From: Cladopsammia gracilis
Lineage: Eukaryota > Cnidaria > Anthozoa > Scleractinia > Dendrophylliidae
Assembly: GCA_022457155.1 (NCBI GenBank)
Contig: JAJGOT010000318.1
Location: forward strand, 660,001 to 724,000
Length of the DNA stretch: 64,000 nt
Direction: 5' to 3'
Shown here: positions 19,619 to 28,820 of the stretch, in pieces
How the letters are laid out: each line of letters starts with the position of its first letter
Numbering within the stretch: position 1 is the stretch's first letter
The notes under the pieces: model-generated
Told to the model about the DNA's origin: nothing
What the model saw: only the letters and a program-made list of their open reading frames with translations
Databases searched by the model: none
Made by a program: the position numbers and the translations under genes

Positions 19619-20557
19619 TTATTGTTTAAAATAATTTTTATAAATCTTTTCATGTTGAGATTTATTTATTATTTTTGTTTTCAAAAGGACGTCTAAAATT
19701 GCAATTCCAATATTATACATTTCAATATTTGTATTACCAGCTAAAATAGTTCCTACAATTATTTCAAGTTTTTTAAGAAGTTCTTTAGGATCATTGTAAA
19801 ATGATACATTTCCACCTTTTTTTATTTTAAGTCCTTCACCAGTTTTTTTTAATTTATCTCTTCTTAGCATAATTTTTTTACTATTTTTTTCTAGTGTATT
19901 TCTTATTTTTTTATAATTTTTTAAATGTTGAGAATCTTTCATTTTAGGATCTTTTTCCATTTTTTTTATTAAATTTGTCAATCTTCTTTTCTCTTTCCCT
20001 AACTCTTCTACTTTATCATTCCAAATTTTAACTAATTCTTCATATGGTATTTTGTCAATATTTTCTTCAATAATAGGTAAATCATATTTTTTAAATATTT
20101 CTTTTTCATTTAAAGCTTTTCTTTGTGTTTCTTCCAAATATTCACCAGGTGTATATTCTGGTGGAGAGTCTTCAGGTATTTGTTTTTCTTCTTCTGGTAA
20201 AACTTCTTCACCAAAATCTTCTGGTATATCATAATTTTCTTCATCAATTAAACCTTCTAAATCCATTTCTTCAAAAACTCGATCTGGATCATCATCTACT
20301 TCTGGATAATAATCAATATCTGTTTTTTCTTTACCAATCACTTTCTTTTTTGATACTTTGCTTTTTCTTGTTGGCACCAAATTACTAATATTTACTTCAT
20401 CTAATTTTGATGTTATAGGTTTGAACATTTTTTCATAGCCTAATTGACTTGTTTCTTCGCCTAATTTTTTCTTTGTTATTCTATCATGAACAAAATTAAT
20501 TTTATTTCCCAACTCAGATTTTTGTTTAGCAAGTTCTTTCCATTTCAATAAACTCAT
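19619..20557 (-). CDS. Acidic/coiled-coil protein with PPEY motif, Polinton-1
   Basis: 312 residues. The N-terminal third is basic, the middle is acidic (EEMDLEGLIDEENYDIPEDF) and contains SPPEYTPGEY with a PPxY late-domain-like motif. A charged coiled coil follows. A conserved C-terminal domain (GGNVSFYNDPKELLKKLEII to the end) has a form I recall from many cnidarian Polinton proteins. It is divergent from the ATPase across 52 bp. Function unknown; a virion scaffold or budding-related role is possible but only inferred. Confidence 0.7.
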   Translation of the reverse strand: MSLLKWKELAKQKSELGNKINFVHDRITKKKLGEETSQLGYEKMFKPITSKLDEVNISNLVPTRKSKVSKKKVIGKEKTDIDYYPEVDDDPDRVFEEMDLEGLIDEENYDIPEDFGEEVLPEEEKQIPEDSPPEYTPGEYLEETQRKALNEKEIFKKYDLPIIEENIDKIPYEELVKIWNDKVEELGKEKRRLTNLIKKMEKDPKMKDSQHLKNYKKIRNTLEKNSKKIMLRRDKLKKTGEGLKIKKGGNVSFYNDPKELLKKLEIIVGTILAGNTNIEMYNIGIAILDVLLKTKIINKSQHEKIYKNYFKQ

Positions 20558-20609
20558 TTTTATTATTATGATTGTATTATTTTTTTAAATTATCTATATT
20601 TATAATAAA
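20558..20609. promoter_or_regulatory. Divergent promoter between PPEY protein and ATPase
   Basis: 52 bp, almost pure A+T. The plus side ends CTATATTTATAATAAA directly before ATG 20610, matching the motif at 12944 and 23210. It must drive both directions given its length. Confidence 0.5.
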
Positions 20610-21248
20610 ATGAAAATACCAAACTATGATCTAGATGATGACTTAATTTCTAATTTTAAGCAATTACATTCTTTCATGCCAAATCAAAATTTTAGAATGC
20701 TTATTTGTGGTCCTTCAGGTTCTGGAAAAACAAATGTTTTACTAGATATGATTCTTAGGTTATTATATTATGATAAAATATATTTAGATGCTAAAAATTT
20801 AGAACAACCAAAATATAAGTATTTATTAAGAAAATTTAAAAAATCAATTAATAAAGAAGCAGGTTATGAAGTTATAGAACCTAGTAATGATGAAATTTTA
20901 CCAGTTACTGAATTATCAGATGATAACCAAAAAGTAATCATATTTGATGATTTTGTTTGTGAAAAGAATCAAAAACCACTGATTGATTATTTTATTAATG
21001 GAAGGCATAAAAATTGTAGTGTTATTTATCTTTCACAAAGTTATTACAAAACACCAAAAGATATACGACTAAATTGTTCTCATTTTTGTATTTATGAATT
21101 TCCAAGTAATAATGAAATTTCTATGATATGTCGTGAAAATAATGTTGATAAAAAGAAATATAGATTAGCTACAAAAGATCCTTATTCTTTTTTATATATT
21201 GATAAACCAAAGAAAGAAATATTTAAAAATTTTAATGATATTATATAA
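20610..21248 (+). CDS. ATP: FtsK/HerA-type genome-packaging ATPase (A32-like)
   Basis: 212 residues. Walker A GPSGSGKT (about residues 34-41), Walker B VIIFDDF (about 109-115) and a polar sensor in LSQSYYKTP. The length and motif spacing fit the A32-like packaging ATPase of Polintons, virophages and large DNA viruses, which pumps DNA into the capsid. It is the first gene of a plus-strand run ATPase, fibre, membrane protein. The stop at 21248 is 16 bp before the fibre start. Frame intact. Confidence 0.92.
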   Translation: MKIPNYDLDDDLISNFKQLHSFMPNQNFRMLICGPSGSGKTNVLLDMILRLLYYDKIYLDAKNLEQPKYKYLLRKFKKSINKEAGYEVIEPSNDEILPVTELSDDNQKVIIFDDFVCEKNQKPLIDYFINGRHKNCSVIYLSQSYYKTPKDIRLNCSHFCIYEFPSNNEISMICRENNVDKKKYRLATKDPYSFLYIDKPKKEIFKNFNDII

Positions 21249-21264
21249 ATTTAAAATAAAAAAA

Positions 21265-23208
21265 ATGAGTTACTCAAATGGTTTATTATCAGAATCTAGT
21301 AATTATAAAACAACTCAAGGAAAACCAGGATTACAAGGTGTTGGTTTTAAATTAACTTCTTCAGGCGATTATGATATTCAAAACAAAAAATTAGTAAATG
21401 TGGATAATCCAGTAAATTTAAAGGATGCTATTAATTATGGTACTGCTAAAACACACTTTTTAAACTTAGATGGATCAACTCATATGACTGGTGATCTTGA
21501 TTTAAGAGGAAATAAATTAATTCTTCCTGGTGAAATTAATATGAATAGAAAGTTAATTAAAAATTTGGAGACAGATCAAAATGATGATAAATCAGCTGTA
21601 AATATGATAACTTTGAAGAATTTTCATCCTGTTGTACCAAGTCATACTCATGATGTTATTAAAAACATAGATATGAAAGATAGTTTTAATGTTTTAAAAA
21701 GCAAACTTCAAAGTTATGATTATTTACAAACAAATCAAAATAATTTAATTTCTTATAATGATGCAAATAATATTTTCTTATCACGTTTAGAAGTTACACC
21801 TATGAATGTTGATATTGATATCAATAATCATAGAATATTTAATCTTTCAAAATTACCAACTTTTGATCATGAAGTAGCAAATAAAGAATATGTAGATACT
21901 AAATTAAGTAATCCTGCAAATATTGATCTAAATATGAATAATAAAAAGATTACAAATTTAGCAATTCCTACATATTATAAACATGCAGCTAATAAACAAT
22001 ATGTAGATCAAGAAACTGTAAAAATAAATAGTCAAATACATCAATTAGATCTTCATAAATTAACTAATCCTTCAAATATTGACCTTAATATGAATAATAA
22101 AAAGATTACTAATTTAGCAACTCCAGTTTCAAGTGAAAAAAATTCTGCAGTAAATGTTTCATATTTAGAAAAATATGTAAATGAATCTCATATCTCAGCA
22201 TCCTCTCATCCAAAAGATGAATTCAGATATTTAATGGAAGATGTTAATGAAAGTTCATCAGAAAGTAATATTACTGTAACTGGATTTACTAATTTAGATA
22301 AAAGTCCACATATTTTTAACAAAAAAGTTTATGATATGCTTCTTGACATAAATTTTGATTATAAATATATTTCCAGATTAGGTTTTAATATGTATAAATT
22401 ACCAGAAGGAGAATATACAATTTGCATTGAGTTTATTCCTGTCACAATGCAAAATGTTAGTGTTAATGTTGTTTCGACAAGTTTGAATATTACTCAACAA
22501 TCAACAAAAATTTTTCAAGAACAAGGTTATACCAGATCTATTATTCATATACATAAATGGCAAATTTCTCCACCTGAATATATAATGGTTGATTTACATT
22601 GTGATGGATCAAAATCATCACCAATAGTAAAAGCACCTGCTTATTTGATTATTTATGGTGTAAAAAATTATGTTAATGATGTCGAGTCAAGTGTTTATGA
22701 TTCTCCTTTTATTTTTGAAAATCAGAAAATGGTGATGGAAACAGATATTGATATGAATAATCATAATATTAGTATTAAATATCCATCAAAAAATGATCAA
22801 CCTGTTAGTTTAGCTTTTTTGAAATCATTGAAATATAATTTTAACATTCTATTTAATTTTAATAAAACAAAAAATAATAGTCAATGTTATTATAATAATA
22901 TTTCAACATCTTTTCATAATATAAAAAATTCTTTATTGGAAGAAATATTTTTACGTTATAATTATTCTAATAATGGAAATGATTATTTATTAAAATTAGA
23001 ACTTTATTATTTTACAAAAGGAAGAAAAATAAAAAAAGAATTAAGAACAAATAATACTACTTCTGTTATTTTTAATTTTAAAAATATAAATTTCATATTA
23101 CTGGAAAATACAGACTTATTTATAAATGTTTATAATAATTTAGGAAATTTAACAAATTTAACTGAAATTTCATTACAGCTAAATTTCAGTAGAAAAATAA
23201 TAAATTAA
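21265..23208 (+). CDS. Fibre-like attachment protein, Polinton-1
   Basis: 647 residues, ATG 21265 after an A-rich leader; the frame is open further upstream but overlaps the ATPase. The N-terminus has a short GKPGLQGVGF collagen-like hint. The shaft has repeats of the phage-fibre type: ID(L/I)NMNNKKITNL then (A)NKxYVD, at about residues 185-225, 227-260, 275-310 and a degenerate one near 500. A C-terminal beta-rich, Asn-rich head follows. The pattern matches tail- or adenovirus-like fibre proteins that bind receptors. Placed directly after the packaging ATPase. The receptor cannot be read from sequence. Confidence 0.78.
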   Translation: MSYSNGLLSESSNYKTTQGKPGLQGVGFKLTSSGDYDIQNKKLVNVDNPVNLKDAINYGTAKTHFLNLDGSTHMTGDLDLRGNKLILPGEINMNRKLIKNLETDQNDDKSAVNMITLKNFHPVVPSHTHDVIKNIDMKDSFNVLKSKLQSYDYLQTNQNNLISYNDANNIFLSRLEVTPMNVDIDINNHRIFNLSKLPTFDHEVANKEYVDTKLSNPANIDLNMNNKKITNLAIPTYYKHAANKQYVDQETVKINSQIHQLDLHKLTNPSNIDLNMNNKKITNLATPVSSEKNSAVNVSYLEKYVNESHISASSHPKDEFRYLMEDVNESSSESNITVTGFTNLDKSPHIFNKKVYDMLLDINFDYKYISRLGFNMYKLPEGEYTICIEFIPVTMQNVSVNVVSTSLNITQQSTKIFQEQGYTRSIIHIHKWQISPPEYIMVDLHCDGSKSSPIVKAPAYLIIYGVKNYVNDVESSVYDSPFIFENQKMVMETDIDMNNHNISIKYPSKNDQPVSLAFLKSLKYNFNILFNFNKTKNNSQCYYNNISTSFHNIKNSLLEEIFLRYNYSNNGNDYLLKLELYYFTKGRKIKKELRTNNTTSVIFNFKNINFILLENTDLFINVYNNLGNLTNLTEISLQLNFSRKIIN

Positions 23209-23209
23209 A

Positions 23210-23225
23210 ATATTTATATAATAAA
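23210..23225 (+). promoter_or_regulatory. Promoter-like motif abutting ATG
   Basis: ATATTTATATAATAAA directly before ATG 23226, only a few bases after the fibre stop codon. Same motif as at 12944. Confidence 0.55.
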
Positions 23226-23747
23226 ATGTCAATCAAAAGAATAAAATCATTAAGAAATAAAAAAGAACCAAAAGATATATTCGAATTCAATCATATTTCT
23301 TCAACTTTAGATCTTGAGAAAATTCAACAAATAAAAGATTTATACTCTTTTTATCATAAAAAAACATGGATATATAAAAACAGTCAAAGTAAATACAAAA
23401 AAATAAATTATATTATGAATATTTCATCTGTGTTACTAGCTTCAGTTGGTGTAATCACAGGTGGAATAACCTTAAACCCTATTATTTTAAGTGTTTTAAC
23501 TGGAGCTGGAATAATATTAAAAACATATCATGAAATGAAAAATTACAAAGGTAAATTAGATATGGTTAAATTTGGATTTACAACTTATGAAAAAGTGTTG
23601 ACTAATTTACGAACAGCAATGAGAGGTGGTGAATTCGATTATCAGAAATTCATATCTGATATGAAACTTTTGGATCAAGAAATGATTGAATTAGCACCCT
23701 CTTCATCGAAGATTGAAAAGAAATACAATAAAAAGTATAAGACGTAA
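23226..23747 (+). CDS. Two-helix membrane protein, Polinton-1
   Basis: 173 residues. A cytosol-like basic N-terminus is followed by two adjacent hydrophobic helices (IMNISSVLLASVGVITGG and NPIILSVLTGAGIIL, about residues 63-97). A soluble helical tail follows. Proteins of this form recur in cnidarian Polintons. The two-helix hairpin is somewhat like the SLATT fold, but I would not name it so. Role unknown; a membrane or pore function is possible. It converges on the VLTF3-like gene across a palindrome. Confidence 0.75.
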   Translation: MSIKRIKSLRNKKEPKDIFEFNHISSTLDLEKIQQIKDLYSFYHKKTWIYKNSQSKYKKINYIMNISSVLLASVGVITGGITLNPIILSVLTGAGIILKTYHEMKNYKGKLDMVKFGFTTYEKVLTNLRTAMRGGEFDYQKFISDMKLLDQEMIELAPSSSKIEKKYNKKYKT

Positions 23748-23751
23748 GAAA

Positions 23752-23777
23752 TTTTAATACTTTTTTAGTATTAAAAT
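23752..23777. terminator. Palindrome at a convergent gene junction
   Basis: TTTTAATACT-TTTTT-AGTATTAAAA: 10-bp perfect arms between the membrane protein (ends 23747) and the VLTF3-like gene (ends 23777). The arm core TTTTAATACT is shared with the palindrome at 13779. Confidence 0.6.
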
Positions 23778-24268
23778 TATGTTATTTCAATTTCTTTTTT
23801 AACTAATTCCCACCATTCTTCATAAAAAACTTTTGTTGGTTCTGAAAGTTTTAGTGGTAGTAATTCATCAACATTATTATAACCAAGAATTATTAAAATA
23901 TTTTTTATAATAAAAGTGATATTAATAATTCTCTTTCTTTCAAATTGTGTATTTACTTTCTTTATTAAATTTGCATTATCAATTTTATAAAGTATTTCAT
24001 TAATCTTAGAAATATCATCATTTTTTATATCAAAAGTTTTTTGTATTTCATTGATCTTTTTCTTAAAAAAATACTTTCTTTGGTATACTGATTTTTTTCT
24101 ATAACAACATCTTTCCCAATCAGATATATTAACATCATAATTTAATATTCTTTGAATTTGAAGACCACAATCACAACAAACTTCAGCATAATCAATAATT
24201 TCTTTATTCTCATGTTTGCATTTTTCATATATTGGTTTATTTCTTTTTTTTGATTTTACTTTTTTCAT
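23777..24268 (-). CDS. VLTF3-like zinc-ribbon transcription factor
   Basis: 163 residues. A zinc-ribbon half CKHENKEIIDYAEVCCDCG (about residues 17-35) is followed by SDWERCCYRKKSVYQRKYFF and a helical C-terminal half. The ribbon followed by a (Y)xRKxHF-like segment resembles poxvirus-type late transcription factor 3 and the homologues in Polintons and virophages. It would direct late gene transcription. No RNA polymerase is encoded here, so it would have to act with host polymerase. Frame intact. The family call rests on the ribbon and spacing only. Confidence 0.6.
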   Translation of the reverse strand: MKKVKSKKRNKPIYEKCKHENKEIIDYAEVCCDCGLQIQRILNYDVNISDWERCCYRKKSVYQRKYFFKKKINEIQKTFDIKNDDISKINEILYKIDNANLIKKVNTQFERKRIINITFIIKNILIILGYNNVDELLPLKLSEPTKVFYEEWWELVKKEIEIT

Positions 24269-24331
24269 AAGATCTTAATATGGAAGAATATAATTTAATC
24301 TCTTCTTCTGTATACATTAATCTTTTATTTT

Positions 24332-24469
24332 TTATTTTTTTATTTTTTCTTTTTTTAAAAATTTTTCTTTTTTATACATTTTATATCTAAACTCTTCATC
24401 AAGATCTTCTATCCAAAATAATCTTCTTAAATATAAAATTAAAATTTCTTTTTTTGTAAATTCAATCAT
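24332..24469 (-). CDS. Polinton-1 small basic protein
   Basis: 45 residues from ATG 24469 (MIEFTKKEILILYLRRLFWI), ending in a K-rich tail at TAA 24332. It fills the gap between PolB and the VLTF3-like gene on the same strand. No family recognised; low-complexity tail. Confidence 0.4.
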   Translation of the reverse strand: MIEFTKKEILILYLRRLFWIEDLDEEFRYKMYKKEKFLKKEKIKK

Positions 24470-24496
24470 CTTTTATTAAAAAGAAATTTTTTTTTA

Positions 24497-24560
24497 TTTT
24501 CTCAAAGCTAAAGTATTAATTTTATTTTCTCAAAGCTAAAGTATTAATTTTATTTTTACA
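24497..24560. repeat. 32-bp tandem duplication at the PolB 3' end
   Basis: Two adjacent copies of a 32-bp unit containing 'tctcaaagctaaagtatt'. One copy encodes the last PolB codons, the other lies just past the stop. Confidence 0.85.
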
Positions 24561-27500
24561 AATCAGTCTTTTATCGTCATTTGCAGATAATGCTACTTTA
24601 TTCATTTTCATCGAGTAAATTTGATGATCTTTACTTCTGATTATATTCATTGTTCTCATTTCTTCTTTTTCTGAGAATAAACATTTCTTGTAATCTTCAA
24701 ATGTTATTTCCCTTTTGATAACATTCTTCTTAATTCCTTTACATTTCTTTACTAGGTTATCTTCGATGTCTTCAACTTTAAAAGAATAAAGCTTAGGTCT
24801 TGGACCAACAAAATGAGTAATTTGTTTTCCACAAGCTTCATCTTTAAACATACCTATTACTTTTTTATTAATTCCAATTTTAATTCCAGATTTATGATCT
24901 TCAGGATAATCACTTGTATCAAACTTTTTTTTGATATCTTTTCTTATATCATGATAAAAATCATCTGTATAAATTTCATACATTAATGAATCTGTATCTG
25001 TGAATAATAATTCAGCTTTATTTCCATACTTCTCTCTAATATAATTATAATGAAAATCATACATATGAAATTTTGACAAATCAAGAACAGCTTGACCCAC
25101 ATAAATCGGTTTATTAAAATATATTTCTGTCTTTTTCATATGAACTGCAATTAAATTAGAATCAAATATTGTTGAGCGGTCAAAATTAGGTTTTGATGAT
25201 AATTTCTTTCCTTTTTCAGCATTATCAAGAAGTATTACATTTTGTCTTTTTCTAATATTTTCAATTGTTTTACCAAAAACTGAATTATTCATTAATTTGA
25301 AAAAGTCTTTCTCAAAGGAATTTTTTGATTGTTTTCTTAATTCTGTATTCTTTTCTATATAAGGTTTCATCCATTCAGATTGATAAAATGATATTCCTCT
25401 GTGTACTTTTTTAAGCCTAAGTCCTAATTCAAGACATTGTCTAAGATTTCTATAATGTATTACATAATTCTTTTTATTGTAAAAAGTTCCAACAAGTTTC
25501 TCAACGGAATCAAAATCTAACTTCTCTGTAGCAAGTAGATAATCATTATGTTCTTTCCATAATTTTTCTGGATATTCAAGATCTACTTCAAATATATAAC
25601 CATGATTTGTAATTTTCTTTTCTAATATTTCAATTACATTTTCTTTTGTAAGATTTTTCATCCATTTAAAACCATGAGTTGGAAGTTTTTGAATCATTGA
25701 CCAACCATAAAGATTATTAGCATCAAGATAAGTAATAAATTTTGATTCTTCATTTGGATTATAATTTTTCATATATTTATTATTTGTTTCTGAATATCTT
25801 TTTGATATATGAGTAATTCCACCTCTAATTCCTTTTTCAAACATCATTAACATATCATAATCATGCAATAATTGAAGTCTTTGTTTCGTTTCTTTAAGAC
25901 AAGCATCCCAAGCTAATCCAGGTGATGTATAATAATGAGCTGGATCTAAATTATGTTTCAAGCATGTCTTACGAAAGTTTTCAAAGACATCAGCTAAAAG
26001 TAATACATCTGTTTTAAGATATAAATCATGATAATCTTTAATAGTTTTACAATTGAAAGAAGACCAAACCTTTATTGCATGATTATAATCCTCAACTGAA
26101 ATATCTTCATCATTTAATTTAGAATAAAATTTTTCTTTAGGTGGTAATTTGCTTTCTTGAAATTTTTCTATTGAAGTAACATAATCATACGGATATACTC
26201 CTTTTCTTATTAATAATTCAATATTATTATATACTTTTTTTGTTGAGTGAAAATCATTTGGTTGTAAATTTTTAACAAGATTTGCTAAAGAAGTTTGCAT
26301 AAATTTAAATGAATCAATAAAACGAATTTCAAAATTTAATGACACTATTTCATTTGTCTTTTTCGATTTGTATTCATCAACTTTAATTTTCTTTGAAAAT
26401 GATATATATTTCTCTTCCGTTGTTGGAATACATGATAAATCTCCTTTCAATCTTGATAATTGTTTTATAAAAAGATGAGAATCATATCCTTGAAGATTAT
26501 GAAATATAACTGGAAGTATTAAAGGTTTTCTACAATTAAGATTACAACTACTATGAGCAGTTCCTCTATATTCACCAGAGAAATGACAATGATCTCTAAC
26601 TTTTCGGTCTTCTTTTTGAAATGGTTGTTCACAAATATGGCAAACAGATGAATTAATAAAATCTTGTCTATTAGAATTTGTAAATATCATTTTTTTTGGG
26701 GAGGTGTAAAAATTTTTATACAACGATTTAGTAATTGATTCTAACTTTTTCACAAATATTTTAGAAATATCTTCATCTTCTGTTTTCTTTGTGTAAATTA
26801 ATGGATTTGGTTCTATTTGAATATCAATATTATCTAATGGTTTGATATAAATACAAAATCCACAAGGCTCATGTTTTTGATATTCCATTGTGAAAGAATT
26901 ATTTGGATCTGGTTCACAGTTTTCCATTGGTTTTGTGAAACATTCAAAATCAGCATAAGCTACAAATGGTAAAGGTAATTTTTTATTATAATTTTTAAAG
27001 AATAGAAATGAGTTTTTAGCAGGCATTTTTACTGCAACTGTTTCATTATTAGAACAATAGCTAATATGTTTATCTAATAATTCCTCTTTTGTAAAATAAG
27101 ATAAACATTTTTTACAATAATATTTTTTATAATTACTTTTACTAACTTGTGAATTAATAAATCTTGAAAAATTTTTAATAAGTGTATAATGTGATTTCCC
27201 ATTTTCTTCATAAAGAAATAAATCTATTGAATTATTACAATCTTTATCATTCATTCTTAAAGGATAAAATTTATTATTTTCATTAATTGAAAATACATTT
27301 ATTCCTGGAAGATCCGTATTTTGTTTTTCAAACTTTTTAATATCTGTTAATTTTACTGGAAAATCTATGCCTTTAAAATTAAGATCATTTTCATATTGTT
27401 TTAAATCTGATATCCTTTGAGGATGTCTATATTTAGGTTGATGTAGGTGTCTTAAAATACACCAGATGAAACATTTGTTATCTTTTCTATTTTCTAAGTT

Positions 27501-28331
27501 AATTATCGCTTTCTTTTTTGAAATAAAATCAGGAAGTTTAATATATGTTGATCCTTTCAAAGGTTTGTAATCTATAGTATGAATTTCTAATGATAAAACC
27601 TCTTTAAAATACCAACCTGAACCATTTCTTTGATAAATTAAAACTTTATTAAGAATTTCTTTAATTATTTTAAACAAAATCTCTTTAACATCTGTACTTT
27701 CAAGATTAATATGTGTTTCAGAATTAAAATAAGCTTTATCTCTAATATATATAGGTCTAATTTTATCTTTTTCAAACTCCACTTTTTCCATTAAACAAAC
27801 TAATATAAATCTAACTTTAATATTTCTATGATTTCTAAGAAAATCTTTTAACTGTGAGACTTTTTCTTTTAAATAATCATTAGGAAAGATGTTTGGTTTT
27901 CCTTCAATAACATACTTCTCAGTAAAATTATCAAGAGCAGATTTTTCAAGTTTAATTCCAATTTGATATTCTCTCACTGCTTTTTCAATAGCTTTTCTTA
28001 AATATTTTGGAGTATCTTCTGGGATTTTTTTATTCTTTATACATTCAAGAAAATAATCATCAAATGTTTTAATTTTCTTAGATTTAGGTTTAGATTTAGG
28101 TTTTATTTTCTTTCTTAGTTTTGATTTAGGTTTCATTTTCTTTCTTTGTTTTGATTTAGCTTTATTTATATTTTTTCTTTGTTTTCTTATTCGCTCAATA
28201 TCATCAATCAGTTTTTTTGTTTCTCTTGATTTTTTATATTCAGAATACTCTGTTTTCAATTTAGATTGTTCATCTTTTTTTATATTCTTTAATTCTTCGA
28301 TTGAAAGATTAGTTAAATCTTTTGAAGACAT
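24522..28331 (-). CDS. POLB: Protein-primed family B DNA polymerase, Polinton-1
   Basis: 1269 residues. The N-terminus is basic with near-repeats (KPKSKLRKKIKPKSKPKSKK). Exonuclease motifs: ExoI AYADFECF (about 450), ExoII NLQGYDSH (about 610), ExoIII YLKTDVLLLAD (about 770). An HNH/endonuclease VII-like zinc motif (CHICEQPF, then VRDHCHFSGEYRGTAHSSC, about 555-590) is embedded between ExoI and ExoII, as in other metazoan Polintons. Polymerase motifs: A YLDANNLYGW (about 870), B KLMNNSVFGK (about 1013), C FTDTDSLMYE (about 1110). All catalytic residues are present and the frame is intact. It replicates the element from its ends. It lies next to the right repeat and reads inward. Confidence 0.96.
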   Translation of the reverse strand: MSSKDLTNLSIEELKNIKKDEQSKLKTEYSEYKKSRETKKLIDDIERIRKQRKNINKAKSKQRKKMKPKSKLRKKIKPKSKPKSKKIKTFDDYFLECIKNKKIPEDTPKYLRKAIEKAVREYQIGIKLEKSALDNFTEKYVIEGKPNIFPNDYLKEKVSQLKDFLRNHRNIKVRFILVCLMEKVEFEKDKIRPIYIRDKAYFNSETHINLESTDVKEILFKIIKEILNKVLIYQRNGSGWYFKEVLSLEIHTIDYKPLKGSTYIKLPDFISKKKAIINLENRKDNKCFIWCILRHLHQPKYRHPQRISDLKQYENDLNFKGIDFPVKLTDIKKFEKQNTDLPGINVFSINENNKFYPLRMNDKDCNNSIDLFLYEENGKSHYTLIKNFSRFINSQVSKSNYKKYYCKKCLSYFTKEELLDKHISYCSNNETVAVKMPAKNSFLFFKNYNKKLPLPFVAYADFECFTKPMENCEPDPNNSFTMEYQKHEPCGFCIYIKPLDNIDIQIEPNPLIYTKKTEDEDISKIFVKKLESITKSLYKNFYTSPKKMIFTNSNRQDFINSSVCHICEQPFQKEDRKVRDHCHFSGEYRGTAHSSCNLNCRKPLILPVIFHNLQGYDSHLFIKQLSRLKGDLSCIPTTEEKYISFSKKIKVDEYKSKKTNEIVSLNFEIRFIDSFKFMQTSLANLVKNLQPNDFHSTKKVYNNIELLIRKGVYPYDYVTSIEKFQESKLPPKEKFYSKLNDEDISVEDYNHAIKVWSSFNCKTIKDYHDLYLKTDVLLLADVFENFRKTCLKHNLDPAHYYTSPGLAWDACLKETKQRLQLLHDYDMLMMFEKGIRGGITHISKRYSETNNKYMKNYNPNEESKFITYLDANNLYGWSMIQKLPTHGFKWMKNLTKENVIEILEKKITNHGYIFEVDLEYPEKLWKEHNDYLLATEKLDFDSVEKLVGTFYNKKNYVIHYRNLRQCLELGLRLKKVHRGISFYQSEWMKPYIEKNTELRKQSKNSFEKDFFKLMNNSVFGKTIENIRKRQNVILLDNAEKGKKLSSKPNFDRSTIFDSNLIAVHMKKTEIYFNKPIYVGQAVLDLSKFHMYDFHYNYIREKYGNKAELLFTDTDSLMYEIYTDDFYHDIRKDIKKKFDTSDYPEDHKSGIKIGINKKVIGMFKDEACGKQITHFVGPRPKLYSFKVEDIEDNLVKKCKGIKKNVIKREITFEDYKKCLFSEKEEMRTMNIIRSKDHQIYSMKMNKVALSANDDKRLICKNKINTLALRK

Positions 28332-28520
28332 TCTTTTATTTCATGTAAATATTTATTTTTTTTTTTAAATTTCAATTTTATTTTTTTTCGCTCCAACGTA
28401 ATTTCAAAAATATTTACACTCCCTACAGACAAAAATTAATTAAATCCAGGCTTGTTTTTGTTTCTTGCTGTTTTTTATCTTTTTTACTCCTACCTGTGAA
28501 TCTTTAATTTTAATGAGAAA

Positions 28521-28635
28521 AGACAAAAGATTGCATACCAAATCTCACTAGCAACGGAGAAAGCTGAAAATGGATTTCAAGTTTAGTTTTCAAGTTCTGC
28601 GTTGCTAGTGAGATTTGGTATGCAATCTTTTGTCT
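28521..28635. repeat. Hairpin with perfect 35-bp arms upstream of PolB
   Basis: Arms 28521-28555 and 28601-28635 are exact inverse copies, around a 45-nt loop. It has no visible counterpart at the left end of the element. It could be a MITE inserted in the Polinton or a replication or regulatory cruciform. Confidence 0.85.
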
Positions 28636-28727
28636 ACAAAATCTAATTTTAGTATTTTGAGGGGAAAACCCGTCTGGAATATTTTCTTTCTTTTGTTAAG
28701 ATAATTTTGGGTAAAATCCCATAAAGT

Positions 28728-28790
28728 TTACTTATAAAGTTTACTTAAAAAGTTTAGAGTAAAGTTTACTTAAAAAGTTTATAAGTGAAC
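28728..28790. repeat. Short direct repeats
   Basis: Four imperfect copies of a unit like AAAGTTTACTTA next to the right terminal repeat. Confidence 0.7.
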
Positions 28791-28820
28791 TGACGCTTCT
28801 GCATTCTCTTGAAAATTCTG

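Larger units (their letters stand above)
28332..28820. other. PolB upstream region of Polinton-1
   Basis: No gene. Holds the PolB leader (A+T-rich, directly 5' of 28331), a 35-bp-arm hairpin (28521-28635), a short gggaaaacccg-containing patch and A+T-rich direct repeats (28728-28790) before the right inverted repeat. Confidence 0.6.
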
